Positions 27,699-38,078 are shown, numbered from the stretch's first letter. The stretch: DNA of 64,000 nucleotides from Streptococcus sp. S784/96/1 (GCF_902729355.1 NZ_CACVCC010000005.1:43660-107659); one strand, 5' to 3'. Notes: generated from the letters alone by a model not told the origin. Numbers and translations: made by a program.

Positions 27699-28507
27699 TA
27701 TTTGAGCACCCACTCACGAATAGCGTAAGCTACTCCGCTTTCATTATTTGATTTGGTGATGTGTCTAGCAAGAGATTTGATGCTGTCTACTCCGTTTTCC
27801 ATGACGACAGGTGTACCAACAACTTCAAGCATAGCACGATCGTTCTCCTCGTCGCCTATGGCCATTGTTTCTTTCATCGAAATTCCCAATTTTTCGGCGA
27901 GGTGAACAATAGCAGAGCCCTTGCTGGCAGTTTTATTGATAATTTCAAGATAAAACGGTTTAGATTTGACAATGGTATACTTGTCGTAAAAAGCTGGTGG
28001 AATATTAGCAATAGCTTCATCAAGAATGCTAGGCTCATCAATCATCATGATTTTGACAATTTCTTTATCAGTCATTTCCTCGGGAGTACGGTAAAAGACA
28101 GGCATTCCAACAAGTGTCGCTTCATGAATGGTGTATTTCCCAATGTTACGGTTAGCAGTGTAGATGCCTTCTTTGGTAATAGCATGCATATGAACCCCTA
28201 GTTGACGACTGAGAAATTCAATTTCTAGATAATCTTCGTAAACTAATGCATCTTTCACGATATCTTGTCTTGTGGCAGTATCTTGGACGAGGGCACCGTT
28301 AAAAGTGATGACATAGTCACCTTCATCTTTGAGATTAAGTTCAGTTAGCAAGTCTTGAACACCAGCAATAGGGCGTCCTGTTGTGATAACGACTTTTACA
28401 CCCTGCTCTTTAGCATCTTGAATAGCTTCAAACACTTCTGAAGTGATTTTACGGTCATCAGTAATCAATGTTCCATCAATATCAACAGCAACTAATTTTA
28501 TGGTCAT
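27698..28507 (-). CDS. Cof-type HAD-IIB family phosphatase
   Basis: 269 residues. VAVDIDGTLITDDRKI (motif I), VVITTGRPIAG (motif II), the lysine after the cap domain (SKGSAIVHLAEKLGI) and GDEENDRAMLEVVG (motif IV) mark the Cof/YidA family of sugar-phosphate phosphatases. It is co-transcribed with the Fem-type gene, whose start overlaps its stop. Confidence 0.92.
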   Translation of the reverse strand: MTIKLVAVDIDGTLITDDRKITSEVFEAIQDAKEQGVKVVITTGRPIAGVQDLLTELNLKDEGDYVITFNGALVQDTATRQDIVKDALVYEDYLEIEFLSRQLGVHMHAITKEGIYTANRNIGKYTIHEATLVGMPVFYRTPEEMTDKEIVKIMMIDEPSILDEAIANIPPAFYDKYTIVKSKPFYLEIINKTASKGSAIVHLAEKLGISMKETMAIGDEENDRAMLEVVGTPVVMENGVDSIKSLARHITKSNNESGVAYAIREWVLK

Positions 28508-28776
28508 AAGTTTTCCTTTTCCTACTTCTATTTCACATGTTTTATCAATTTATTATTCTACTAAAAATGTGGGTATTTGTCATTTGTAAAAGGACTGGGA
28601 GCAATCCAATCCTTATTTTCGATATCCAATTGAACACAGTTTAGGAATTCATTAAGTCGTTTGCGATGATAGAAAAACGGGAAGAGACAGTCAAAACTTT
28701 AGTTTAAAAATTAGATAGCACAGGGGGCAAAGCTTTGAAACCGTAACTCTCCTTGCCTTCTTAAGGTACCTTAAAA

Positions 28777-30084
28777 TTAATCTGAAATTTTTAAACTTGA
28801 AAAATGTCCGTCTGAAATACAGGAGAGAAAAACTTCCTTGTCAGCAACAAAAAGGTCGTCTTTTATCATCATATCTTTTGGAAAATAGAAACGTTGGTCA
28901 CCAAATGTTGACCCAGAAAGTGCGGAAACAAGTGGTGATAGGCTAGAAAGCTCGGCAAGTTTCCCATTTTTTTGGAGAATTTCAATTTGTGTTCGAGGTT
29001 TTTTACTTTCTGGGCGGTAAATATCGTAAGGTAAATCGAAATTGTGGTGCTCTGCAGTATAGTACTCGGCATCAAAACCAACAGCTGTGACTAATTCCCT
29101 CAGTAAATCAAGTTGCTCTGCGCTAGCTTTGTCAAAAGTCACCGAAGCAAATAATTGGCGCCTAATGAATCGGCTGGCAAGGTCATTTAAAATTTTATCC
29201 TCGCTGGTCATCCAAGCTTGGAAGTAAGTATTGAGCACGCCGTCATCGAGAAGAAGGTAATCAGAAAGTGTGGCGGTTTCCTCAAAAAAAGGAACAAGTA
29301 AAGGTGAAGTTTTTGTAAAAAAACTAGAATCTTGGTGATAAAGACGACGCGCCCGTTTTAACAGATTTTGTAAAAGGACTTCAATGGCACGGCTGGCAGG
29401 ATGGAAATAGACCTGCATGTACATTTGATAACGACTGACAAGATAGTCTTCAACAGCATGCATCCCAGTAATATCAAAAACAATTCCATCCGTATTAGGT
29501 CTCATACTGGTTAAAATTCTAGTTAAATCAAACTGTCCATAATTAGTCCCCGTATAATAAGAATCTCTAAGCAAATAATCCATACGATCACAGTCAATCT
29601 GGCTGGAAATCAGTTGCACGACTTGTTTGTTAGGGTAGGTATGATTGATGACACTAGCTACTTTATCTGGAAAGTCAGGAGATACACGGCGCAAAATCGT
29701 ATTGATTTCTGTCTGGGGACTGGTAATCAATTCCTGTCCCAGAGCTTCGTGATCTGTTTTAAAAAGCATTTCAAATGTATGAGAATAAGCTCCGTGGCCG
29801 ATGTCGTGTAAAAGTGCAGCAGCCATTGTCAAAAGAGACTCGTCTTGGTTCCAAACACCTGAATAATGAACCTCAAAATATTCTGTTACCCGTCTCGCGA
29901 TATCATAAACCCCCAAACAATGAGAGAAGCGACTATGCTCTGCTCCGTGAAAAGTAAAACTAGTCGTAGGTACTTGTTTGATCCGACGGAGGCGCTGAAA
30001 CTCAGCAGTATTTGTTAAATCATAAATGATTGGATTAGTGATGTGAATGTCGTTATGAACAGGGTCTCTAAAAATCTTATCCAT
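28777..30084 (-). CDS. HD-domain phosphohydrolase (YwfO/dGTPase-like)
   Basis: 435 residues. The metal-binding residues are clear in EHSRFSHCLGVYDIARRV, AALLHDIGHGAYSHTFE and the later SQIDCDRMDYLLRDSY. The architecture equals the SAMHD1/YwfO-like dNTP triphosphohydrolase group. It probably degrades dNTPs. It is monocistronic on the reverse strand, and the 269 bases after its stop up to the HAD gene hold no gene. Confidence 0.87.
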   Translation of the reverse strand: MDKIFRDPVHNDIHITNPIIYDLTNTAEFQRLRRIKQVPTTSFTFHGAEHSRFSHCLGVYDIARRVTEYFEVHYSGVWNQDESLLTMAAALLHDIGHGAYSHTFEMLFKTDHEALGQELITSPQTEINTILRRVSPDFPDKVASVINHTYPNKQVVQLISSQIDCDRMDYLLRDSYYTGTNYGQFDLTRILTSMRPNTDGIVFDITGMHAVEDYLVSRYQMYMQVYFHPASRAIEVLLQNLLKRARRLYHQDSSFFTKTSPLLVPFFEETATLSDYLLLDDGVLNTYFQAWMTSEDKILNDLASRFIRRQLFASVTFDKASAEQLDLLRELVTAVGFDAEYYTAEHHNFDLPYDIYRPESKKPRTQIEILQKNGKLAELSSLSPLVSALSGSTFGDQRFYFPKDMMIKDDLFVADKEVFLSCISDGHFSSLKISD

Positions 30085-30431
30085 GCTTGGGCTCCCTTGA
30101 GTTAATACAAAATTATTGTAGCAAAAATTGTGCTTTTTGTCAGAAATTGGTAAAATATGAGGACAGAGGCGGGTAAAAGTATTTCTCTTAAATGCCCATT
30201 AAGTCTGAAATTAAAAATAAGAGAAGCGTGGTAGTTGATTGCATTAAACTATTGATTTCTTGTACAGAAACTTTAGTCAAGATATTGCATGTGGCGTAGT
30301 CCTCATTATTGAACATCTTGAAAAATAACATTGTTACAGTATGGGAAGGATTGTTCATGACAAATTACAACAGGTGAACATGGCATAACGTTTCTAAAAC
30401 ACACACAATAAGAAAGGACTTGTGTCATTTA
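30085..30431. other. Intergenic region between divergent genes
   Basis: 347 bases carrying promoters for the HD gene (reverse) and the DUF1934-like gene (forward). GTTCATGAC..CAGGTGAAC near 30354-30380 is a short inverted repeat. No gene or RNA is convincing here. Confidence 0.4.
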
Positions 30432-30818
30432 ATGATGAAAATTATGATAAAAAATAAAATACAGATGGGAAATGAGATGGAGCTCATTCATGAAGAATAT
30501 GAGGGGGAGTTGACTCTCAAGGGTGACTATCATTATTTGGTTTACCAAAACGAAGAAACTGAAAAAGTTATTTTAAAATTTAAGTCAGATGAGCTTCTCA
30601 TGACACGTTTTTCAAAACCACAGTCCCTCATGCGTTTTGTGGCAGATGATTTAGCACTTTGCTCTATTCCAACACCTATGGGAACACAAAAAATGGTGAC
30701 AAAAACTCATCGATTTGAACTAGGTCAAGATGTTTTAACCTTGTCTTATGAGTTATTACCTCATATGGATTCTAAAGAAGCTTTAGCGACTTATCAGATG
30801 AGCATTTCGTGGCTTTAG
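30432..30818 (+). CDS. DUF1934 (YwiB-like) beta-barrel protein
   Basis: 128 residues from ATG 30432 (a second ATG follows at 30435; a TTG at 30420 sits on the ribosome site AGAAAGGA and is unlikely). The pattern EYEGELTLKGDYHYLVYQNE..VILKFKSDELLMTRFS and the end YELLPHMDSKEALATYQMSISW fit the calycin-like DUF1934 family. Function unknown. Confidence 0.75.
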   Translation: MMKIMIKNKIQMGNEMELIHEEYEGELTLKGDYHYLVYQNEETEKVILKFKSDELLMTRFSKPQSLMRFVADDLALCSIPTPMGTQKMVTKTHRFELGQDVLTLSYELLPHMDSKEALATYQMSISWL

Positions 30819-30918
30819 AAAGATTAAGTCATTATTAAAATAGAAAGTTAATAGCGTTTTCTGTAAGAGTTTTGCGATGCCATTTTTCTTGTGATGTTAA
30901 CGCTTAGGAGAATTTACA

Positions 30919-31806
30919 ATGACAAAAAAAATTAACCTTGTAATTGTAACTGGTATGAGTGGCGCAGGAAAGACTGTTGCTATTCAATCATTTGAAGATT
31001 TAGGGTATTTTACAATTGACAATATGCCGCCTACTCTTTTACCTAAATTTTTAGAGTTGGTGACGCACACCGAGGATAATGATAAGGTTGCGCTGGTGAT
31101 TGATATGCGCAGTCGTTCTTTCTTTTCAGAAATTAGTGGTATTTTGGATAATTTGGAAAATGCAGATGACTTGGATTTCAAGATTTTATTTTTAGATGCC
31201 ACAGACGGTGAGTTAGTTTCGCGTTACAAGGAAACACGTCGTAGTCATCCCTTGGCTGCAGATGGACGTGTGTTAGATGGTATCAAGTTAGAGCGTGAAC
31301 TCTTGTCTCCTCTCAAGAGTATGAGCCAAAATGTAGTTGATACCAGTGACTTAACGCCTCGTCAACTGCGTCAAACGATATCAGAACAGTTCTCATCTCA
31401 GGACAATCAAGCTGGTTTTAGAATTGAAGTGGTATCATTTGGATTTAAATACGGTTTACCACTTGATGCAGACTTAGTTTTTGATGTTCGTTTTTTACCA
31501 AATCCTCACTATGTTCTAGAACTCCGTGAAAAGACAGGGCTAGATAAGGAAGTCTATGACTACGTAATGAGCTTCGATGAGAGTAATGATTTCTACGATA
31601 AATGGTTTAGTTTAATGACCTCCATTTTACCTGGGTACCAAAAAGAAGGAAAATCAGTCCTCACAATTGCAGTGGGTTGTACCGGAGGTCAACATCGAAG
31701 CACAGCCTTTGCCCACCGCCTAGCTCAAGATTTAGAAGAGGAGTGGAGTGTTAATGAAAGTCACCGTGATAAAGACCGCCGTAAGGAAACGGTGAACCGC
31801 TCATGA
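30919..31806 (+). CDS. rapZ: RNase adapter protein RapZ (YvcJ)
   Basis: 295 residues. Walker [12 protein letters not shown] (residues 12-22), [13 protein letters not shown], and the C-terminal [18 protein letters not shown] are exact family marks. RapZ/YvcJ hydrolyses nucleotides and tunes glucosamine-6-phosphate synthesis in enteric bacteria; the role in streptococci is less clear, though glmS lies in this same window. Overlaps yvcK (ATGA). Confidence 0.95.
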   Translation: MTKKINLVIVTGMSGAGKTVAIQSFEDLGYFTIDNMPPTLLPKFLELVTHTEDNDKVALVIDMRSRSFFSEISGILDNLENADDLDFKILFLDATDGELVSRYKETRRSHPLAADGRVLDGIKLERELLSPLKSMSQNVVDTSDLTPRQLRQTISEQFSSQDNQAGFRIEVVSFGFKYGLPLDADLVFDVRFLPNPHYVLELREKTGLDKEVYDYVMSFDESNDFYDKWFSLMTSILPGYQKEGKSVLTIAVGCTGGQHRSTAFAHRLAQDLEEEWSVNESHRDKDRRKETVNRS

Positions 31807-32780
31807 GAAAGCCAATTATAACTGTTATTGGGGGTGGAACAGGGATTCCTGTCATCTTGAATAGTCTCCGCCGTGAAGAGGTGGATCTAAGAGCGATTGT
31901 AACGGTGGCTGATGATGGTGGTTCTTCGGGAGAATTACGCACAGCAATGCAGCTGACTCCCCCAGGAGATTTGAGAAATGTTTTAGTTGCTATGTCTGAT
32001 ATGCCAAAGTTCTACGAGCAGATTTTCCAATATCGGTTTAAAGATTCAGACGGTCCCTTATCAGGACATCCGTTGGGTAATCTAATCATTGCCGGTATTT
32101 CAGAAATGCAAGGTTCAACCTACAATGCTATGCAAATCTTGACCAAATTTTTCCACACCACAGGAAAAATCTACCCCTCTAGTGAGCAAGCATTGACGCT
32201 CCATGCTGTTTTTCAAGATGGGCACGAAGTCGTTGGTGAAAGTCATATTGCAGATTATCAAGGAATGATTGACCATGTTTTTGTCACCAATACTTACAAT
32301 GATGAGGAGCCAACGGCTAGTCGCAAGGTGGTTGAGACGATTATGGAAAGTGATATGATTGTCCTTGGACCTGGGTCGCTCTTTACTTCTATTTTGCCAA
32401 ATTTAGTTATTCGAGAAATTCGTGAAGCGCTTCTTGCGACAAAGGCTCAAGTTGTCTATGTCTGCAACATCATGACCCAGTATGGTGAGACAGAGCATTT
32501 TACAGATGCGGATCATGTGGCTGTTTTGAATCGCCACCTAGGGACAGATGTTATTGATACGGTTCTTGTCAATATTGAGCCTGTCCCTCAAAGTTACATG
32601 AACCGCAATCATTTTGACGAGTATTTGGTTCAGGTTGAGCACGACTTTAAAGGACTTTCAGAATTCTCGAAGCGCGTGATTTCTTCAAATTTTTTACGTT
32701 TGGAAAATGGCGGAGCTTTCCACGATGGTAACTTAGTAGTGGAGGAACTCCTCACCTTATTAAGAGGGGTGAAAGAATGA
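31803..32780 (+). CDS. yvcK: Gluconeogenesis factor YvcK/CuvA
   Basis: 325 residues. [30 protein letters not shown] and [10 protein letters not shown] are the UDP-sugar-binding CofD-like motifs. YvcK helps position cell-wall enzymes and supports growth on gluconeogenic carbon. It sits between rapZ and whiA with 4-base overlaps on both sides, the classical Firmicute operon. Confidence 0.95.
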   Translation: MRKPIITVIGGGTGIPVILNSLRREEVDLRAIVTVADDGGSSGELRTAMQLTPPGDLRNVLVAMSDMPKFYEQIFQYRFKDSDGPLSGHPLGNLIIAGISEMQGSTYNAMQILTKFFHTTGKIYPSSEQALTLHAVFQDGHEVVGESHIADYQGMIDHVFVTNTYNDEEPTASRKVVETIMESDMIVLGPGSLFTSILPNLVIREIREALLATKAQVVYVCNIMTQYGETEHFTDADHVAVLNRHLGTDVIDTVLVNIEPVPQSYMNRNHFDEYLVQVEHDFKGLSEFSKRVISSNFLRLENGGAFHDGNLVVEELLTLLRGVKE

Positions 32781-33688
32781 GTTTTACCACAAAAACAAAA
32801 GAAGAACTCCTTAGCCAAAATCTCTTAGATAAATACGAATTGTCTGCTCTGATTAAAATGTCTGGAAGTCTAGGGTTAACTGGACAGGGTTTAACACTTT
32901 CTATTACTACAGAGAATGCTAAAATGGCCCGTCATCTTTATAGTCTTTTAGAAAAGCTTTATCAAGCAACCCCTGAAATTAGACATCATCAAAAAGCCAA
33001 TCTCAGAAAAAATCGTGTCTATACGGTTGTGGTTGCGGATAATGTTAATGACATGTTGTCTGATTTACAGGTTGCAGATTCCATTTTTGGCTTTGAAACA
33101 GGGATTGAGCATTCCATTTTAGACAATGATGAAGCTGGACGAAGCTATTTACGCGGGGCGTTTTTAGCGACAGGAACTATTAGAAATCCAGAATCTGGGA
33201 AATACCAGCTAGAAATTGCCTCTGTTTATCTTGATCACGCAGAGGATCTTGCATCCCTCATGCAAAAATTTATGTTAGATGCCAAGGTAATTGAGCGTAA
33301 AAGCGGAGCAGTGACTTATTTACAAAAGGCAGAAGACATTATGGATTTTCTCATTGTTATCGGTGCAATGACAGCAAAACAAGTTTTCGAACAAGTTAAG
33401 GTGATGCGAGAGGCTCGTAATGACATTAATCGAGCTAGTAATGCTGAAGCAGCTAATATTGCTAGAACTGTTAATGCCAGTGTTAAAACGATTAATAACA
33501 TTGTCAAAATTATGGGAACAATCGGACTTGAGAATTTACCAGTTGAACTTCAAGAAATAGCAATGCTTCGTGTTAACAATCCTGATTATTCCATCCAAGA
33601 ATTGGCAGACAGCCTTAAAAGTCCTCTTACCAAAAGTGGTGTCAATCATCGGCTTCGTAAAATTAATAAAATAGCTGATGATATTTGA
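32777..33688 (+). CDS. whiA: DNA-binding protein WhiA
   Basis: 303 residues. N-terminal homing-endonuclease-like (LAGLIDADG) domain with [15 protein letters not shown], then the C-terminal HTH region ([39 protein letters not shown]). It is linked to cell division and chromosome segregation in Firmicutes. Last gene of the rapZ-yvcK-whiA operon. Confidence 0.95.
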   Translation: MSFTTKTKEELLSQNLLDKYELSALIKMSGSLGLTGQGLTLSITTENAKMARHLYSLLEKLYQATPEIRHHQKANLRKNRVYTVVVADNVNDMLSDLQVADSIFGFETGIEHSILDNDEAGRSYLRGAFLATGTIRNPESGKYQLEIASVYLDHAEDLASLMQKFMLDAKVIERKSGAVTYLQKAEDIMDFLIVIGAMTAKQVFEQVKVMREARNDINRASNAEAANIARTVNASVKTINNIVKIMGTIGLENLPVELQEIAMLRVNNPDYSIQELADSLKSPLTKSGVNHRLRKINKIADDI

Positions 33689-33716
33689 AATTGATTCACT
33701 CAGTCTTTTAGAATAA

Positions 33717-33743
33717 AGAAAAATCTTTTAACGCTATTTTTCT
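33717..33743 (+). terminator. Terminator after whiA
   Basis: AGAAAAAT / ATTTTTCT stem with an 11-nt loop, T-rich 3' side. Confidence 0.6.
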
Positions 33744-34029
33744 CTTATCTTTTCTCATTTTTTGATTGATAAGTTTAATTTTATCCTTTAGCCTTGACCT
33801 AATCCACCGGACTGTTTGAATAAAATCAAGCAAAAGCTCTTTCCGAGATTCAATTCAAATCAATACTTACCTTATTTTAAATCTGAAAAGTTTTTCAGGA
33901 TACTCGACATAGCAAACAACATTGTCAGGGGAGATTTCGCTTGGAAAGGAAAATAGGGTTTAAATTTTTGTCTAGCACGTTTTTGTTTAGTCGAGTTATC
34001 CCTAGGTAATACTTGATTATAATAGTACT

Positions 34030-34106
34030 GTAAGACTAGAGAAACTCCAGAATACAGTAAAAGGCACAGAATGACGTTACCTAAATGATGATTCTATGCT
34101 TTTTAT
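34030..34106 (+). ncRNA. Candidate small RNA in the whiA-adcA gap
   Basis: TATAAT at 34018-34023 would start an RNA near 34030. It would fold as ACTGTA / TACAGT (34027-34032 with 34053-34058) and GCACAGAAT / ATTCTATGC (34064-34072 with 34091-34099), the second followed by TTTTTATTTATTTT, a good intrinsic terminator. There is no reading frame of note. The -35 box is poor. The rest of the 634-base gap (33689-34322) holds only a trace of the dispersed repeat at about 34159-34182 and the adcA promoter. Confidence 0.4.
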
Positions 34107-34254
34107 TTATTTTCAACAACGTATGATTTTTGAAGTTTGATGTTTATTTGGATTCTGTCTAAGCTTAGAAATGAGATAGCGAAAGGAAATCAAGACTCTA
34201 AAATCATACCAATTTTTTTTGGAAAGGAGATTTGAAAAATTTAAGAAAAAAGTC

Positions 34255-34308
34255 TTGCAAAAAAAATATAATCTGATATACTTAACCAGTAAACATTAAA
34301 CTAGTTAA
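34255..34308 (+). promoter_or_regulatory. adcA promoter with two AdcR-like operators
   Basis: TTGCAA (34255-34260), 16-bp spacer, TATACT (34277-34282). Two sequences close to the AdcR motif TTAACYRGTTAA overlap or follow the -10 box: TTAACCAGTAAA (34282-34293) and TAAACTAGTTAA (34297-34308), each with one mismatch. Zinc-bound AdcR would block transcription here. Confidence 0.75.
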
Positions 34309-34322
34309 GAAAAGGAGAACAT

Positions 34323-35855
34323 ATGAACACTAAGAAAATGGGTTTGTTACTTGGACTAGCTGCAATTATAGTCGGAGTAACAGCTTTTTTTACCATGCAA
34401 GGCAAATCTGAGAAATCATCAGATAAAATTCAGGCTGTAGCTACGTTTTATCCTGTGTATGAATTTACCAAAGCGGTACTAGGTGATGAAGGAGATGTTG
34501 AGTTGTTGATTAAAGCTGGAACTGAAGTTCATGGCTTTGAACCTTCAACTAAAAATCTGACTACTATCCAAGAGGCGGATGTTTTTGTCTATGCTGATGA
34601 CAACATGGAGACTTGGGCTCCTAACTTGACTAAGGCTATTGATACTGAGCAAGTTAAAGTGATTAAGATGACAGGAGACATGCTTCTTATGGCAGGTGGT
34701 GATGATCACGATCATGACCATGCGCATGGTGAAGAAGGTCATCATCACGAATTTGATCCTCATGTTTGGGTGTCTCCATACCGGGCACTTCGTTTGGTTG
34801 AGAATATCAGTAAAGATTTGAGTGAAGCTTATCCTGATAAGGCTAAAGTTTTTGAAAAAAATGCTGACGCTTATATTGAAAAATTAAAAGCACTTGATGC
34901 GAAATATAGCGATGTTTTATCAACAGCTAAACAAAAATCATTTGTTACACAGCACGCAGCATTTAATTATTTAGCGCTAGATTATGGTTTAAACCAAATT
35001 TCGATTACAGGTGTCTCTGCTGAAAGTGAACCAACAGCGCAACGTTTAGCTGAATTAACATCTTATGTTAAAGACCAAGGTATTAATTATATTTACTTTG
35101 AAGAAAATGCGTCTGCGGTCGTTTCTGAAACACTAGCAAAAGAAGCTGGCGTAAAAACAGCTGTTTTAAATCCGTTGGAAAGTTTAACTAAAAAGCAAAT
35201 GGACGCTGGTGAAGATTACTTCTCCGTTATGGAAGCCAATTTAGAAGCTTTACAATTGACTACAGAAAAAGAAGGTAAAGCCATCCAACCAGAAAAAGCT
35301 CCTGAGAAAACAGTTTATGCTGGTTATTTTGAGGACTCTGCTATCAAGGATCGTCTTTTGACAGACTGGTCGGGAGAATGGCAGTCTGTTTACCCATACT
35401 TGGTAGATGATACTTTTGATGAAATTTGGGATTATAAAGCTAAAAAATCTCAAGGAGAGATGACAGCCCAAGAGTATAAGGACTACTATACTATTGGTTA
35501 TAAGACTGATGTTGAAGCTATAACTATTGATGGTGATAAAAAGACTATGACGTTTACTCAAAACGGTAAGAGTCAAACCTTCACGTACAAATATGTTGGT
35601 TACAAGATTTTGAACTACAAAAAAGGAAATCGTGGAGTTCGTTTCCTCTTTGAAACTGACGATGCTAATGCTGGTAACTTCAAGTATGTCCAATTCAGTG
35701 ACCATAGTATTTCTCCAACTGAAGCAGGTCACTTCCACATTTACTTTGGCGGAAGCAGTCAAGAAGACTTGTTGAACGAGCTTGAAAATTGGCCAACTTA
35801 TTATCCGGCAGGTATGACTGGTCATGAAATCGCACAAGAAATTGTTGCTCACTAA
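34323..35855 (+). CDS. adcA: Zinc ABC transporter substrate-binding protein AdcA with ZinT domain
   Basis: 510 residues. ZnuA-like domain (VATFYPVYEFTKAVLGD..) to about residue 320 with the His-rich loop DDHDHDHAHGEEGHHHEFDPHVW, then the ZinT domain (ESLTKK.. GYFEDSAIKDR.. WPTYYPAG..). It captures zinc outside the cell for AdcBC, which are not in this window. Oddly the amino end (MNTKKMGLLLGLAAIIVGVT) has a hydrophobic stretch but no cysteine, so it is not a lipoprotein and must be secreted or held by an uncleaved signal. Site AAAAGGAG. Confidence 0.94.
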   Translation: MNTKKMGLLLGLAAIIVGVTAFFTMQGKSEKSSDKIQAVATFYPVYEFTKAVLGDEGDVELLIKAGTEVHGFEPSTKNLTTIQEADVFVYADDNMETWAPNLTKAIDTEQVKVIKMTGDMLLMAGGDDHDHDHAHGEEGHHHEFDPHVWVSPYRALRLVENISKDLSEAYPDKAKVFEKNADAYIEKLKALDAKYSDVLSTAKQKSFVTQHAAFNYLALDYGLNQISITGVSAESEPTAQRLAELTSYVKDQGINYIYFEENASAVVSETLAKEAGVKTAVLNPLESLTKKQMDAGEDYFSVMEANLEALQLTTEKEGKAIQPEKAPEKTVYAGYFEDSAIKDRLLTDWSGEWQSVYPYLVDDTFDEIWDYKAKKSQGEMTAQEYKDYYTIGYKTDVEAITIDGDKKTMTFTQNGKSQTFTYKYVGYKILNYKKGNRGVRFLFETDDANAGNFKYVQFSDHSISPTEAGHFHIYFGGSSQEDLLNELENWPTYYPAGMTGHEIAQEIVAH

Positions 35856-35874
35856 GTTACTAATAGCTATTTAC

Positions 35875-35914
35875 AAAAAAGGTTGGAAATGACAGACGTT
35901 TCTAGCCTTTTTTT
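35875..35914 (+). terminator. Terminator after adcA
   Basis: AAAAAAGGTTGGAAA / TTTCTAGCCTTTTTTT, with two G-U pairs and a T run. Confidence 0.75.
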
Positions 35915-36067
35915 GGTACGTAGACATACCGTATGTCTGAGATGAAAGTCCCTTGTAAGCACTCTCTAATGGGGAATCCACTAGTGAATTTGATTTCTAA
36001 TGGCCATAAGATTATTAAGTAGCATAAAATCAAGTGAAGAGAGAAGTATTAAATTCTTTATTTTATA

Positions 36068-36164
36068 TTAAACTATACCAATTTTATATTTGACAAAATA
36101 TATCTATTAACTTATACTGTAATAGTCGTATTTTTAAGATATGAATTAGACTATACCAATTTTA
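36068..36164 (+). promoter_or_regulatory. glmS promoter flanked by two NagR/YvoA-like operator copies
   Basis: Consensus-grade promoter TTGACA (36090-36095), 17-bp spacer, TATACT (36113-36118). TTAAACTATACCAATTTTAT (about 36068-36087) lies just upstream and TTAGACTATACCAATTTTAT (about 36146-36165) in the leader, 78 bases apart. Read in reverse, ATTGGTATAG is the half site of the GntR-family NagR/YvoA dre motif known to control glmS and nag genes; binding here is inferred. Confidence 0.65.
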
Positions 36165-36180
36165 TAAAGAGGAACATAAT

Positions 36181-37995
36181 ATGTGTGGAATTGTTGGTGT
36201 TGTAGGAAATAAAAATGCTACAGACATCTTGATGCAAGGACTTGAAAAGTTAGAATACCGTGGCTATGATTCAGCAGGAATTTATGTGGTCAATGGGCAA
36301 AAGACTAATTTAGTGAAATCAGTTGGTCGTATTGCTGACCTACGCACTAAATTAGGCATTGATATTGCAGGGACTGCTGGTATTGGACATACCCGTTGGG
36401 CGACTCACGGGAAGCCAAGTGAAATCAATGCTCACCCGCATCAATCTGAAACAGCTCGTTTTACCCTTGTTCACAATGGGGTCATTGAAAACTTTGCCGA
36501 GATTAAATCGGATTATCTAGCAGGTCACAATCTTAAAGGGCAAACAGATACTGAAATCACAGTTCACCTCATTGGCAAATTCGCCGAAGAAGATGGTTTG
36601 TCAGTTCTTGAGGCTTTCCGTAAAGCCCTATCTATTATTGAAGGGTCCTATGCTTTTGCGCTCATGGATGCAAAAGATGCTGACACTATCTATGTGGCTA
36701 AAAATAAATCACCACTCCTTATTGGTCTAGGTGACGGCTATAATATGGTCTGCTCAGACGCTATGGCTATGATTCGTGAAACATCAGAATACATGGAAAT
36801 TCATGATAAAGAATTGGTTATTGTAAAAGCTGATAGTGTTCAAGTACAAGATTATGCTGGAAATGCGATTGAACGTGGTAGCTACACAGCTGAACTTGAT
36901 CTTTCTGATATTGGTAAAGGGACTTACCCTTACTACATGTTGAAAGAAATTGATGAGCAGCCAACGGTGATGCGCAAATTGATTTCAGCTTACACAGATG
37001 ATGCGGGTAAAATAACTGTTGATGCTGATATTATCAAGGCTGTTCAAGATGCTGATCGTATTTATATCATTGCGGCAGGAACTTCTTACCATGCTGGTTT
37101 TGCCTCAAAAGATTTTCTTGAGCAATTGACAGACACTCCTGTTGAACTCGGCATTGCCTCAGAGTGGGGCTACAATCAGCCATTACTGAGCCAAAAACCT
37201 CTATTCATCTTCATTAGTCAATCAGGAGAGACCGCAGATAGCCGTCAGGTACTTGTCCGTGCTAATAAAATGGGTATTCCTAGCTTAACGGTGACAAATG
37301 TTCCAGGTTCAACTCTCTCTCGTGAAGCCAATTACACTATGCTGCTTCATGCAGGTCCCGAAATTGCGGTAGCTTCAACAAAAGCCTACACTGCTCAGAT
37401 TGCGACTCTTGCCGTTTTGGCAAAAGCGGTCGGTGATGCTAATGGAAACAGCAAAGCAGCTGACTTTGATTTGGTTCATGAACTTTCAATTGTTGCGCAG
37501 TCTATTGAAGCTAGCCTTTCTGAAAAAGACATGATTGAAGCTAAAGTGGCAGACCTTTTGGCAACATCACGCAATGCCTTCTATATTGGACGTGGAATAG
37601 ATTATTATGTTGCTATGGAAGCATCACTGAAATTGAAAGAAATTTCCTATATCCAATGCGAAGGATTTGCTGCTGGAGAATTGAAGCACGGAACAATTTC
37701 GTTGATTGAAGATGGCGTGCCAGTCATTGCGCTTATCTCAAATAATAAAACTCTTGCTGCTCATACACGTGGCAATATCCAAGAAGTGGCAGCACGTGGC
37801 GCTAGTGTCTTAACAGTTGTTGATGAGGCGACGGCACGTGAAGAGGATGATATTAAGGTAAGAACAGTTCATCCATATTTATCATCGATTGCTATGGTAG
37901 TGCCAACTCAATTGGTAGCTTATTATGCGACTCTTCAACGTGGACTTGATGTCGATAAACCACGTAATCTTGCTAAATCAGTAACGGTTGAATAG
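36181..37995 (+). CDS. glmS: Glutamine-fructose-6-phosphate aminotransferase (isomerizing)
   Basis: 604 residues. Cys2 after the start Met (MCGIVGVVG) is the glutaminase nucleophile; GHTRWATHGKPSEINAHPH is the glutamine site. Two SIS domains (AAGTSYHAGF..FISQSGETADS; GRGIDYYVAMEASLKLKEISYIQCEGFAAGELKHG) form the isomerase half. It makes glucosamine-6-phosphate for the wall. Regulation by a NagR-like repressor is suggested by the two flanking operator copies. Confidence 0.97.
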   Translation: MCGIVGVVGNKNATDILMQGLEKLEYRGYDSAGIYVVNGQKTNLVKSVGRIADLRTKLGIDIAGTAGIGHTRWATHGKPSEINAHPHQSETARFTLVHNGVIENFAEIKSDYLAGHNLKGQTDTEITVHLIGKFAEEDGLSVLEAFRKALSIIEGSYAFALMDAKDADTIYVAKNKSPLLIGLGDGYNMVCSDAMAMIRETSEYMEIHDKELVIVKADSVQVQDYAGNAIERGSYTAELDLSDIGKGTYPYYMLKEIDEQPTVMRKLISAYTDDAGKITVDADIIKAVQDADRIYIIAAGTSYHAGFASKDFLEQLTDTPVELGIASEWGYNQPLLSQKPLFIFISQSGETADSRQVLVRANKMGIPSLTVTNVPGSTLSREANYTMLLHAGPEIAVASTKAYTAQIATLAVLAKAVGDANGNSKAADFDLVHELSIVAQSIEASLSEKDMIEAKVADLLATSRNAFYIGRGIDYYVAMEASLKLKEISYIQCEGFAAGELKHGTISLIEDGVPVIALISNNKTLAAHTRGNIQEVAARGASVLTVVDEATAREEDDIKVRTVHPYLSSIAMVVPTQLVAYYATLQRGLDVDKPRNLAKSVTVE

Positions 37996-38032
37996 GTGAA
38001 TTGACAGATTAGGGAAAATAATTATTTGTGAT

Positions 38033-38078
38033 AAAGAGTTAGAACCAATGTTTTAAATGACAGTTTCTAACTCTTTTA
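38033..38078 (+). terminator. Terminator after glmS
   Basis: Perfect 12-bp stem AAAGAGTTAGAA / TTCTAACTCTTT with a 20-nt loop, then TTAT. Confidence 0.7.

Noticed and set aside
27761..28201. 146-codon forward frame opposite the Cof-type HAD gene
   Set aside because: Antisense shadow of a clear family member; no ribosome site or homology.
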